From: Halothermothrix sp.
GTDB lineage: Bacteria; Bacillota; Halanaerobiia; DY22613
Length of the DNA stretch: 64,000 nucleotides
Reading direction: 5' to 3'
Assembly (NCBI GenBank): GCA_016841825.1
Contig: JAENYK010000006.1
Span: 1 to 64,000 of the forward strand
Part shown: piece by piece, positions 1-7,513 of the stretch
Position numbering within the stretch: the first letter of the stretch is position 1
How the letters are laid out: each line of letters starts with the position of its first letter
The notes under the pieces: model-generated
Told to the model about the DNA's origin: nothing
The model's input: only the letters and a program-made list of their open reading frames with translations
Database searches by the model: none
Position numbers and translations under genes: made by a program

Positions 1-40
1 TCAGGTATAGCAACCGTACAAACGGTTAATTTGTTTTCTC

Positions 41-2986
41 GTGAATAAAGCGGGTATAATAACTGTTTTACGGTGGTTTTTAAATGTTATCACTTTGTTT
101 TGTAATTTAGATTTTAACAATCTATCACAAGTATCAATACCAGTTCTAGATGTTCCATTAGACTATGATTTAAAGAAAGTTAAATATTTAATAAAAACAA
201 AGTTATACACAATATTAGGGAAAGCTGTTATCGAATATGGCAATTGGATTGTAGGAAAAAATATTGATGGAATAAATATTTCTTTAGAACTGTTGGAAGA
301 TACCAAAAGAATTTTAATAAAATATCCTACAGTTAATTATTCAAAAGTTCACCACTTATGTAGCATTTTGATTGAGGTAATTAATTCCACAAAAAAAAGG
401 TCTCTTTTAGAAATGATTAGATCAAAAGGTATTCCTGACGAAGATATATATTTAAATTATTTATATGATAGAGCTTCAAGAGGTAGAGCTTTTCTATGGC
501 CTTCAGCAATAGAATATATCAATAAATGTCTTCCTGGTCCAAATAAAAATGCTATTATTTCAATGCCTACCGGTAGTGGGAAAGGATTTATAGCGGAACT
601 TGCAATTTCTCAGGCGATATTTGATGGATGGGTAGTATATTTGGCTCCGACAAATGCGTTAACTCATCAAATTCGTAAAGATTTAAAAAATGCTTTTAAA
701 AGCCTAAAAAAATATGTTGCAATTCGGTCATTTATTGGTGGTGGTGAGTATACAACTTTAGAATCAGAAAAGATAGAAGATATTCCTAACGGGACTATTG
801 TTGTAATGACACCAGAGAAATGTTCGCTAGCATTAAGATTGAACCCCAAAGTTTTTCAAAATTGTCGTCTATGTATATTTGATGAATGTCATCTATTAGA
901 TGATAAGTCAAAAAGAGGAATCATATCGGAAATTGCTTTAACTTATTTAATGGAGCTATCTCAGAAATGTAGGTTTATTTTAATGTCTGCTATGATAGAT
1001 AATGATAGCACAGAAGAATTAGCTGAGTGGTTAAAGGATGTTACGAGTCATGATACTGAACCTTTAGTATTAAAATGGAAACCAACAAGGATATTAAGAG
1101 GGGTTGTAGGTACTGATGAAAGTAAATTAAGCCAAGAATATGCAAACGCCCGCGAAGAATTAGAAAAATTACCTGAGAGAAGAAAAAAAATTAATTTTGA
1201 AGCTAATTATACATTATTGTTTTCTTTGCAGGGAATTTGGGATTCTCAAGATGAACTCGATTACTACAAAGTAACATTACCCACAAAAGGTGAGTATAGT
1301 TTACATAAGACTAAGGGGTTAGAACATGAAAGTGTAAATATGGTATGTAAAAATTTGGCCACATATTTTGTAAAAGAGCATATGTCCACATTAGTTTTTT
1401 TACCTTCAAATAAACACTACCCATTTTCTATTGGGGTAAAAATGGATACTGGCGATTATAATTATGACATCGCTAAGGACAGTTTTATTAATTCCTGCCT
1501 AGTAATTGCAGAAGAAGAATTAGGAGTTAGAACTCAATTAAGGGATTTACTTAATAAAGGAGTCGCAGTTCACTCTGCTTGTATGATTGATGCAGAAAAA
1601 TTAGCATCAGAGAAATCCATTTTAGATGGTAAAGCTATCGTAATGTTTGCTACACCAACGCTTTCTCAAGGATTAAATTTACCAGCTAGTACTGTAATTT
1701 TTGGTGGTACAGTCATCGGAGATAGGAGAGAAAAGGATAAAAATAAAGAGAGCACAATGGCTCAGTTATTAAATTCTTTAGGTCGAGCGGGTAGAGCAGG
1801 TTATAATAACCAAGGGATAGCTATAGTTGTTCCTGATAAACCGATTATAATTGAAACAAACAAAGATTATAAAGAGTGTATTCGAAGAGTTTCCATACTA
1901 GAAAACGAAGACAGTTCTTTAAACGTTAGCAGTCCTTTAGATAGATTTTTCGATCAGATAATATGGGAGCAATTTTCACTAGAAGCAGCTAGTGAAGAAG
2001 AGATTTTGATAACATCTTTAGTTATGAATGAATATGAAGAGATTTCAAACGAAAATATCCTTAGAAAATCATATGCATTTTACAGTCGAAAGCAAAGAGG
2101 GAAACTTGATAACATTAATGCTATTTTCCTTCGTCTTAATAACATAAAAGAGGATTTCTTTAATAATGAACAAATTCCGATTTGGTTATCTTTGGCATCC
2201 CAACGTGCTGGAATAGATTTTTTTAATATTCTTGCGATATATCAAGTTATGGAAGAGTTAGATTCTTTTGAACAAATAAAAAAATCGGATCAGATTGATG
2301 AATATGTAGAAATAATTTTTGAAATTCTTAAAAATATTACTCCTGAGAATTTTATCAGATTATTTGGAGATATGAGTAGTTCAATTCCATTAATATCAGA
2401 CCTTAAAGAACTTTGTTCTCAATATACTAATTTAGAACGACTTCGGAAACAAACAGATTGGTTACAATTATGGGAAAAGGTACATACGATTATAAAAAAG
2501 TGGTTAGGTGGAGCAACATATAAAGAAATTTCACAGGAATTACTGTCTATAGATAATAACGATTTTAACTACGTGAGAATAGATGGAGCAAAACCGATTC
2601 CTAAAGCGATAATGTTTATAAATGAATTTATTGATAAACTTGCTTTTTTTATTGGAGCAATCATTTCTGTAATAGAACAGAAGTTTGAAGAGATGGGATT
2701 ATCATTAAATAAAGACCTATCAAGTCTTGCTTTGATTATTAAATATGGATGTAATTCTTTAGAAACATTGTATTGGTATAGGTATGGAATAAGATTTAGA
2801 ATTGCAGCACACTATTTTTCTCGAAAGTTCCCGATCAATATAGAAATTACTAGTGAAAAAGCTATTCAAAGTTTTATTTCTAATAGCTTGAACTACTGGG
2901 AGATGGATCTTTTAACAAATGAAAATTATGATAATTTTGAGAAAGCCATGCTTATTTTTAGACATTATGAGAATATAGAAAATTAA
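41..2986 (+). CDS. SF2 DEAD/DEAH-box helicase, defence-island type
   Basis: This is a large ATP-dependent superfamily 2 helicase. Walker A (MPTGSGKG) lies near residue 175, the DECH box near 281, motif III (SAM) near 316 and motif VI (GRAGRAG) near 581. About 380 residues of helical sequence without a recognisable nuclease follow. The GTG at 41 is the first start after a stop at 8-10, and no clear ribosome binding site precedes it, so the true start is uncertain. It is the last gene before the displaced tRNA-Leu fragment, so it is probably cargo of an integrated element. Size and the lone helicase architecture would fit a HamB-like (Hachiman) partner or another defence helicase, but the deciding neighbour lies left of the window. 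The gene is very AT-rich compared with the flanking chromosome. Confidence 0.85.
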   Translation: MNKAGIITVLRWFLNVITLFCNLDFNNLSQVSIPVLDVPLDYDLKKVKYLIKTKLYTILGKAVIEYGNWIVGKNIDGINISLELLEDTKRILIKYPTVNYSKVHHLCSILIEVINSTKKRSLLEMIRSKGIPDEDIYLNYLYDRASRGRAFLWPSAIEYINKCLPGPNKNAIISMPTGSGKGFIAELAISQAIFDGWVVYLAPTNALTHQIRKDLKNAFKSLKKYVAIRSFIGGGEYTTLESEKIEDIPNGTIVVMTPEKCSLALRLNPKVFQNCRLCIFDECHLLDDKSKRGIISEIALTYLMELSQKCRFILMSAMIDNDSTEELAEWLKDVTSHDTEPLVLKWKPTRILRGVVGTDESKLSQEYANAREELEKLPERRKKINFEANYTLLFSLQGIWDSQDELDYYKVTLPTKGEYSLHKTKGLEHESVNMVCKNLATYFVKEHMSTLVFLPSNKHYPFSIGVKMDTGDYNYDIAKDSFINSCLVIAEEELGVRTQLRDLLNKGVAVHSACMIDAEKLASEKSILDGKAIVMFATPTLSQGLNLPASTVIFGGTVIGDRREKDKNKESTMAQLLNSLGRAGRAGYNNQGIAIVVPDKPIIIETNKDYKECIRRVSILENEDSSLNVSSPLDRFFDQIIWEQFSLEAASEEEILITSLVMNEYEEISNENILRKSYAFYSRKQRGKLDNINAIFLRLNNIKEDFFNNEQIPIWLSLASQRAGIDFFNILAIYQVMEELDSFEQIKKSDQIDEYVEIIFEILKNITPENFIRLFGDMSSSIPLISDLKELCSQYTNLERLRKQTDWLQLWEKVHTIIKKWLGGATYKEISQELLSIDNNDFNYVRIDGAKPIPKAIMFINEFIDKLAFFIGAIISVIEQKFEEMGLSLNKDLSSLALIIKYGCNSLETLYWYRYGIRFRIAAHYFSRKFPINIEITSEKAIQSFISNSLNYWEMDLLTNENYDNFEKAMLIFRHYENIEN

Positions 2987-3090
2987 TAGTACAAGTTTTA
3001 CTAAATTTTGTGTCAAGTATATCAAATAAATTAAGGAAATACCTTTCCGCATATATTATCTATAATTTTTGTTAAGTGTGGTTAATAACC

Positions 3091-3226
3091 TTGGGGGCGT
3101 ATTTGGGGGGCACCCTCCCCAAATCCCCTCCCCCACCACTCAACCCTAAACAACACCACCCACCCCTCGACCCCAGCACTCCCAACACTTCGCCCCACAT
3201 CCCAGCACCACTCAACCCTGCCACAC
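3091..3226. other. C-rich, G-poor strand-asymmetric stretch
   Basis: About 115 bases from 3111 on are dominated by C and A with very little G or T, in an otherwise AT-rich genome. It opens with an inverted repeat (ATTTGGGG at 3101-3108, CCCCAAAT at 3117-3124) and runs straight into the tRNA-Leu fragment. No ORF or known RNA is recognisable. The opposite strand carries several G4 runs that could form a quadruplex. It probably belongs to the end of the integrated element. Confidence 0.6.
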
Positions 3227-3285
3227 CTAGACTTAGGATCTAGCGAGTTACCCTCGTGGGGGTTCGAGTCCCCCGGTTCGCACCA
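3227..3285 (+). tRNA. tRNA-Leu(UAG) 3' fragment, probable attachment-site remnant
   Basis: The fragment begins at the anticodon arm: CTAGA / TCTAG stem with loop CTTAGGA, anticodon TAG. It continues through a long class II variable arm (CGAG...CTCG), a T arm (3258-3274, GGGGG/CCCCC with loop TTCGAGT), the acceptor 3' strand GGTTCGC, the discriminator A and an encoded CCA. The acceptor 5' strand and D arm are absent; the C-rich stretch stands in their place. This is what remains when an element integrates at a tRNA 3' end and displaces the original 3' half. Given the orientation, the element lies to the left, and the restored tRNA should be further upstream, outside the window. Confidence 0.85.
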
Positions 3286-3306
3286 AGTTAATAATATTAA
3301 CGGTTA

Positions 3307-3333
3307 TAGCACTCTGGAAAGTGCTATTTTTTT
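3307..3333 (+). terminator. Intrinsic terminator behind the tRNA-Leu fragment
   Basis: TAGCACT pairs with AGTGCTA around a short loop, followed by seven T. It sits 21 bases after the CCA end, as expected for the original tRNA gene terminator left at the chromosomal side. Confidence 0.8.
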
Positions 3334-3787
3334 ATGTTTGCCCAGGCATAAGAGGGACATTTTGGAGACACTTATTCATTGTGTGCCCATTTTTATTTTT
3401 TACCATTATTTCTATTACCCTTTTCCTGTGGATGGTTAAAAATTTTATTCATTCGATAATTACCAATTTCTAAAAATATAGTAGTAGTTGGTAGTTAAGT
3501 TATGGTGAAGGTAGTGGAATATCGCTTTTAAGCCTATCATATGAAGATAATTTTTATTTTATTGCGAAAAAAAATGCAAAAGAAAAATTAGTTCGTAAGC
3601 TAATTTTCATAAGTAGTCTTAAGATACTTTTATACATTTAACTAATTTAAAGGTTTAAATGTAACTAATTATAAAATTAATTATAATTAGGTGGAAAAAT
3701 ATTTATTTGTGTGGTATAATTGAAAGAGTAAATTATTTACCGATGATATTATAGATTACTTACAATTACAAAAAGTTACATTATATA
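3334..3787. other. Intergenic, no gene seen
   Basis: AT-rich sequence between the tRNA terminator and the TPR-gene promoter. A weak TATAAT at 3715-3720 is visible, but there is no ORF with a ribosome binding site and no repeat that I recognise. Confidence 0.5.
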
Positions 3788-3816
3788 TTGACAAACAGTA
3801 AAGGTGGTGGTATACT
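3788..3816 (+). promoter_or_regulatory. Sigma-A promoter of the TPR-peptide operon
   Basis: TTGACA at 3788-3793, 17-base spacer, TATACT at 3811-3816. Transcription from about 3823 excludes the upstream in-frame GTG at 3804 and supports the ATG at 3858. Confidence 0.75.
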
Positions 3817-3857
3817 ATAAGTATCTTAACTTAATATTTTCCGAAAGGGGGATGGGA

Positions 3858-4868
3858 ATGAAAAATTACTATGAGTTAGGTAATGCTAGCTTTCGGAGAA
3901 AAGATTATATGAGAGCTATTGAGTATTATTCCATAGGCACAATAATAGGGGAGAATTGTGCCCTTGCGAAGAGAAATTTGGGTAGGATTTACTTTAGATT
4001 AGATCGTTATGACGAAGCTTTGGAGTGTTTTAAAGATCTGCTGAATGAAGATGAGAGATTCAAAACCTATGCCCTATCTATGATTGCTACCATTCACAAT
4101 ATAAGGGGTAATTATATAGCCGCATTGGAGATTATGGGGTCAATTCCTCAAAGTACAAACAGTATGATAAATCAAATTTTTATGCTGGGATATGTATATA
4201 AATATCATAAAGTTGTGAAAGCAATAACAAGAGCTGAAAGTATTTTGCGGAGACTCAAAACTGAATATTATGAAGGGGACAGGTTAACAAGTATTCTTTC
4301 GGCGGAAGGTTTTATATATATGGTGAAGCAGGAGTATAGTATGGCATTGGGATGCTTTATTCGTGCCTTCAATGTTGCCATAACTGATCTGTTTAAAGCA
4401 AAAGTTCTTAACGATATGGCTGAATGTTACATAGCTGATAATGATTTTATTAAAGCCCATCAGCTGCTTGATCAAGCATTTGAATTATTAGATGATGAAG
4501 CAGAGACTACTACATTAGCGAGTAATTATAAATTGCGTGGGATTCTTTATGAGATTCAAAAAGATTGGAAAAAGGCAAAGCTGTTTCTTATAAAAGCAAA
4601 AAATATATACAGAGATAAAAGTTTATTAAGACATCTCGCAGAAATTGAATTTTATTTAGCTAATATTGACTTTTCTAGACACGAAGGAAATGTCAAAAAT
4701 TGCAATGGAGGTCGTAGATATTTATATGTCGGAGCAGAAAAGTTCGCAAGAGGTTTCCAATATGAGAAAAAAGTAGAGGAGGTGCAGATCGAAGATGCAA
4801 AAATTATTGAGGATATTATTGATAGGCTTGATAGTGAGTGTCAGCTTAGTTTGGCCAGTTTTTGCTGA
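3858..4868 (+). CDS. TPR protein, candidate peptide receptor (Rap-like)
   Basis: 336 residues made almost entirely of helical tetratricopeptide-type repeats; the first two are canonical (pattern A..NLG.IYF.L..YDEAL.CF near residues 30-65). There is no N-terminal helix-turn-helix and no catalytic domain that I recognise. The start at ATG 3858 is preceded by AAAGGGGG at a good distance. An earlier in-frame GTG (3804) lies inside the promoter. The 3' end overlaps a small secreted-peptide gene in another frame. This is the arrangement of Rap-Phr and AimR-AimP, in which a cytosolic TPR protein is inhibited by a re-imported peptide. Which protein this receptor controls is unknown; the XRE repressor downstream on the other strand is the obvious candidate. 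Function is inferred from architecture and context only. Confidence 0.75.
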   Translation: MKNYYELGNASFRRKDYMRAIEYYSIGTIIGENCALAKRNLGRIYFRLDRYDEALECFKDLLNEDERFKTYALSMIATIHNIRGNYIAALEIMGSIPQSTNSMINQIFMLGYVYKYHKVVKAITRAESILRRLKTEYYEGDRLTSILSAEGFIYMVKQEYSMALGCFIRAFNVAITDLFKAKVLNDMAECYIADNDFIKAHQLLDQAFELLDDEAETTTLASNYKLRGILYEIQKDWKKAKLFLIKAKNIYRDKSLLRHLAEIEFYLANIDFSRHEGNVKNCNGGRRYLYVGAEKFARGFQYEKKVEEVQIEDAKIIEDIIDRLDSECQLSLASFC

Positions 4869-4926
4869 CCCAGTCTGGGATGATGAACCAGATGTTTATG
4901 ATCCAATAATTTTCGAATTATGTTAA
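4795..4926 (+). CDS. 43-residue secreted propeptide, candidate signalling peptide
   Basis: An ATG at 4795 follows AGGAGGTG (4777-4784) by ten bases. The product starts with a basic n-region (MQKLLR), a hydrophobic core of about 15 residues and a VFA-D cleavage site after residue 24. This would leave the acidic 19-residue tail DPVWDDEPDVYDPIIFELC. The gene overlaps the last 74 bases of the TPR gene in a different frame and ends just before a terminator. Length and layout match Phr and AimP propeptides. No homologue is recognised by eye, and the active fragment, perhaps the C-terminal hexamer or so, cannot be assigned from sequence. Confidence 0.7.
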   Translation: MQKLLRILLIGLIVSVSLVWPVFADPVWDDEPDVYDPIIFELC

Positions 4927-4930
4927 ATAT

Positions 4931-4960
4931 AAAAAAGCGCCCATTTTAGGGCGTTTTTTT
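4931..4960. terminator. Bidirectional terminator between convergent genes
   Basis: CGCCC/GGGCG stem with an A-tract on the left and seven T on the right. It closes the TPR-peptide operon and, on the minus strand, the repressor gene. Confidence 0.85.
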
Positions 4961-5489
4961 ATATTTCTCTTTCGATGAATGACATTACGTCTTTGATAGC
5001 ATCTTTATTAATGTTCAGTGCATTCAATGAACGGCGTATCGTCTCCATTTCTCTTAAAATCTTACCTTCTTCTAAAACCTCGGGTTTTACATTAAGGGCT
5101 CTGGAGAGAATTTTGATATGTTCTTCTGTAGGTTCCAACTTCCCCCGTTGGATTTGTGACAGATCTAAAATGCTAATCCCTGTCATTTCACTGACATCAA
5201 CCAATTCTAATTGTTTCATTCTGAGTAATTCGGTTAAGGAATCCGCTATCTCGATTCTTTTATCCCCATCTTCATCTAAAAATGTTTGCACAGAATAGTT
5301 GAACACTTCACAAAACTTGTGAAACAATTTTTGTGACATATTTCGTTTTTGGTTAATTAATAGACTTACATAAGATGCACTAATCCCCAGCAGTTCCGCT
5401 ATCTCTTCATTAGTCAAATCTCTAGAATTTTGAAGGCTTTTTAGAGCAACTGCTATCTTATCCTGGTCTAGATATGCCAATGGAAACAC
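4959..5489 (-). CDS. XRE/Cro-CI-type phage repressor
   Basis: 176 residues. A canonical HTH spans residues 27-50 (IAELLGISASYVSLLINQKR). A second, weaker HTH-like segment is near residues 75-105 (SEMTGISILDLSQIQRGK), followed by a helical C-terminal tail. The GTG start is supported by AGGAGAGG just upstream. It converges on the peptide operon and diverges from the tail cluster, the classic position of a lysogeny repressor. Its promoter is a perfect consensus with an operator-like motif in the spacer, and the same motif sits in the rightward promoter, so autoregulation and repression of the rightward genes are likely. There is no peptidase domain of the LexA/CI cleavage type, so induction would need another input, such as the TPR protein. 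Confidence 0.8.
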   Translation of the reverse strand: MFPLAYLDQDKIAVALKSLQNSRDLTNEEIAELLGISASYVSLLINQKRNMSQKLFHKFCEVFNYSVQTFLDEDGDKRIEIADSLTELLRMKQLELVDVSEMTGISILDLSQIQRGKLEPTEEHIKILSRALNVKPEVLEEGKILREMETIRRSLNALNINKDAIKDVMSFIEREI

Positions 5490-5515
5490 CCCCCTCTCCT
5501 GCCAGTCTTAATTTC

Positions 5516-5544
5516 ATTATACCCCAATAATTACAAAATGTCAA
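5516..5544 (-). promoter_or_regulatory. Consensus promoter of the repressor gene
   Basis: Read on the minus strand: TTGACA (5544-5539), 17-base spacer, TATAAT (5521-5516). The spacer contains TTGTAATTA, a relative of the operator motif at 5561-5572. Confidence 0.85.
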
Positions 5545-5554
5545 GAAAAATTAC

Positions 5555-5600
5555 TTGTATTGTAACGTTACATATTGTTATAATATTACTAACATTACAA
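5555..5600 (+). promoter_or_regulatory. Rightward promoter with palindromic operator
   Basis: TTGTAT (5555-5560) and TATAAT (5579-5584) are 18 bases apart. The spacer holds the perfect palindrome TGTAACGTTACA (5561-5572). A further inverted copy (AACATTACAA) lies at 5591-5600. Sites in both divergent promoters suggest a repressor switch controlling entry into the phage genes. Confidence 0.75.
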
Positions 5601-5639
5601 AACTATATGTAATTCAATTTGATGTAGAATTCTGGATAA

Positions 5640-6130
5640 ATTGAAAAAGTTTTATTCAGAGGTGAGAAGATAATAAACCAAAGAAAGGGGTGAACGAATT
5701 ACTAATAATGAAAATGCAATTGATATTCAGCAGCATGCCAATATAATGGAACACGTTATTCTCAGGTCATGTCCGACAGTGGAATAATAGTTGGAGAAGA
5801 TACAGTTTTATCTGATGGAATAACAATAGTGCAAAGGCATAAATCTGAAGAGTCGGTATAGAACAACTGGGCATGGATAATGAAGTAAGAGTGAAAGTGG
5901 GCGATTAAATGAAACCCTGCATATCGGCTGAGAAGCTGGATTGATTAACAAAGATATTGAAACCACGGAATATGATAAGGTGAGATATATATTGAAAACG
6001 GAGAATTTCTGGGATGTAACGAAGTCAATTGTTGAAGGTGAAGAACTACAAAGAAGTAAAGTTGGTTGAATGGCGAACGTAGATCAATTTTAATCAGGTG
6101 AGATTAATCTAAATCTGATCGGAACTGTCA
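5640..6130 (+). pseudogene. Decayed early phage genes
   Basis: Downstream of the rightward promoter there are ribosome-binding-site-like sequences and short coding-looking stretches interrupted by stops in every frame. Examples read as ...NAIDIQQHANIMEHVIL and ...DIETTEYDKVRYILKTENF. No intact gene of useful size remains. I read this as remnants of early (replication or regulatory) genes lost when the prophage was reduced; the original products cannot be named. Confidence 0.45.
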
Positions 6131-6154
6131 GCTTTATTTTGTGGAGGTGAAACA

Positions 6155-6643
6155 ATGGCACAGAAGTTTGATATTACATTGAGCACTATGGTGATAGATA
6201 GTGAGATACAGGCAGGTAAAGCAGAACAAGACATAATTCAACTAATGCGGGATAAATATTTAGAGATCGATGATAGATTGTTAAGTAAATTAATTCTGGA
6301 GAGAAAAAAAGCCTGGATAAAACAACTTCTAGAGAGCTATCATTCACTAAATAGTTGGGAACTAACCGGAGTTAATTGGAGAAGAAACTATTTTAATAGA
6401 TCTGGATACAAAATATATCGGGATGTACCGGATGGTTACGTCCTGAAATTGATGCTTGAGGAAGCTTTATCTGAATTGGGAAATGAAGAACCGAAGTTGA
6501 GAGATCTGTTGATTCTGAAGTATATTAATGAGATACCGGCGACTATTAAGGAGATCCAGAAAGTATTTAGCATATGTAAACAGACTGTTTATAATTGGTT
6601 GGACAGGGCACTTGAGTGTTTAGCGGAAATAATCGTTGCTTAA
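6155..6643 (+). CDS. Phage late-gene regulator-like protein (ArpU/RinA/sigma-like)
   Basis: 162 residues, mostly helical. The C-terminal 45 residues resemble a sigma region 4 or ArpU-type HTH (LLILKYI...TIKEIQKVFSICKQTVYNWLDRALECL). Such proteins sit just before late operons in Gram-positive phages and activate their transcription. A strong GTGGAGGTG precedes the ATG. The gene stands between the repressor region and the tail operon, and a strong promoter-terminator pair follows at once. The role is inferred from domain type and position, and the family assignment is uncertain. Confidence 0.55.
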   Translation: MAQKFDITLSTMVIDSEIQAGKAEQDIIQLMRDKYLEIDDRLLSKLILERKKAWIKQLLESYHSLNSWELTGVNWRRNYFNRSGYKIYRDVPDGYVLKLMLEEALSELGNEEPKLRDLLILKYINEIPATIKEIQKVFSICKQTVYNWLDRALECLAEIIVA

Positions 6644-6663
6644 AAATAATTTTTTTAAAAGTA

Positions 6664-6692
6664 TTGACTTATTTAGACTATTATGGTATAAT
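6664..6692 (+). promoter_or_regulatory. Strong promoter before the tail operon
   Basis: TTGACT, 17-base spacer, TATAAT. Transcription would start near 6699 and meet a terminator within about 50 bases. Confidence 0.8.
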
Positions 6693-6718
6693 TACATCAA
6701 TATAAGAAATATGTAAAA

Positions 6719-6748
6719 AACTCGGCAAAAAAATTGTTGAGTTTTTTT
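6719..6748 (+). terminator. Leader terminator 25 bases after the late promoter
   Basis: AACTCGGCAA pairs with TTGTTGAGTT (two G-U pairs) around a short A-rich loop, followed by seven T. Its position directly behind the promoter suggests an attenuated or anti-terminated late transcript. Confidence 0.75.
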
Positions 6749-6908
6749 ATTGGCGTAATCTGGTATGGGTAACAGTTCTATGTTTGAAAAGGGTTTGTTG
6801 ATGTTAACCGCTAGTTGGACAGTGGGAGTTTGGTATGAGGTGGCATCCAAAGGGAATTGTAAACAAACATAGGGCTGAAATCAGATATGTTTGGAGGTGA
6901 GAATCAAA

Positions 6909-7004
6909 ATGCTTAAACAAAAGAGCAGGAATGACCCTCAAAAAAGACATGATGGAATCAAAACGCTTCATATATTCCGCAATAGATTAAAAAATATGAA
7001 GTAA
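6909..7004 (+). CDS. 31-residue basic small protein
   Basis: ATG at 6909 behind GGAGGTGAG. The product is short and strongly basic (many K and R) without a membrane segment. It lies 23 bases before the first tail gene. It may be a real small phage protein or the stub of a deleted gene; I recognise no family. The surrounding 6749-6908 has no other convincing ORF and is where terminase, portal and capsid genes would normally lie. Confidence 0.4.
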   Translation: MLKQKSRNDPQKRHDGIKTLHIFRNRLKNMK

Positions 7005-7027
7005 ATGCAGAATGGGGGCAAAAAAAG

Positions 7028-7501
7028 ATGATTACATTACCGCTTATGACTATCATCAGGAAGTGGGCCAATGCTCTTGCTGAAAGTCAAGATTTGCTTG
7101 ACTTCTGCGAACAGAAATACAACAAGCTCCCGACTATCTTCATCGGAAGTGATTATCAAAATCCGTCTTCCCAGGATGATTATCCAATAATCATTTTACA
7201 TCATGCCAAAAAAATCGAAGGAGATAAGATCGATAAGTATACTTATCGGATAGTCGTGGATTGGGGTATTTGGAATGATTTTGCGGAAAGGCAGGGTAAC
7301 ATTGTTGAGTTTGTGGGGATTGCTGAGGCGGATGAGATGGGTCAAATCATCCTGGATGTTATCAGTAAGGTAAATGAAAATTATCCTATCAGGAAAGTAT
7401 ATTATAATATTGTTCCTGATACTAATTTTCCATTTGTGCCCGGGCAAATGAAAATCAAGTTGGAAATTGAAACTTGTCCTGGATATCAGATTAATTATTA
7501 A
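7028..7501 (+). CDS. Probable tail terminator / head-tail joining protein
   Basis: 157 residues of mixed alpha/beta sequence, immediately before the tail tube gene. This is the position and size of tail terminator (gpU-like) or tail-completion proteins in siphophages. No diagnostic motif is visible, so the call rests mainly on synteny. A GGGGGC lies ten bases upstream of the ATG. It is the first gene of a tight operon running to about 18.1 kb. Confidence 0.5.
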   Translation: MITLPLMTIIRKWANALAESQDLLDFCEQKYNKLPTIFIGSDYQNPSSQDDYPIIILHHAKKIEGDKIDKYTYRIVVDWGIWNDFAERQGNIVEFVGIAEADEMGQIILDVISKVNENYPIRKVYYNIVPDTNFPFVPGQMKIKLEIETCPGYQINY

Positions 7502-7513
7502 GGAGGAAGATAT

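Noticed and set aside
3340-3420. GGGACA-like sequence after the tRNA terminator, possible insertion-sequence end
   Set aside because: No matching inverted end or transposase reading frame nearby.
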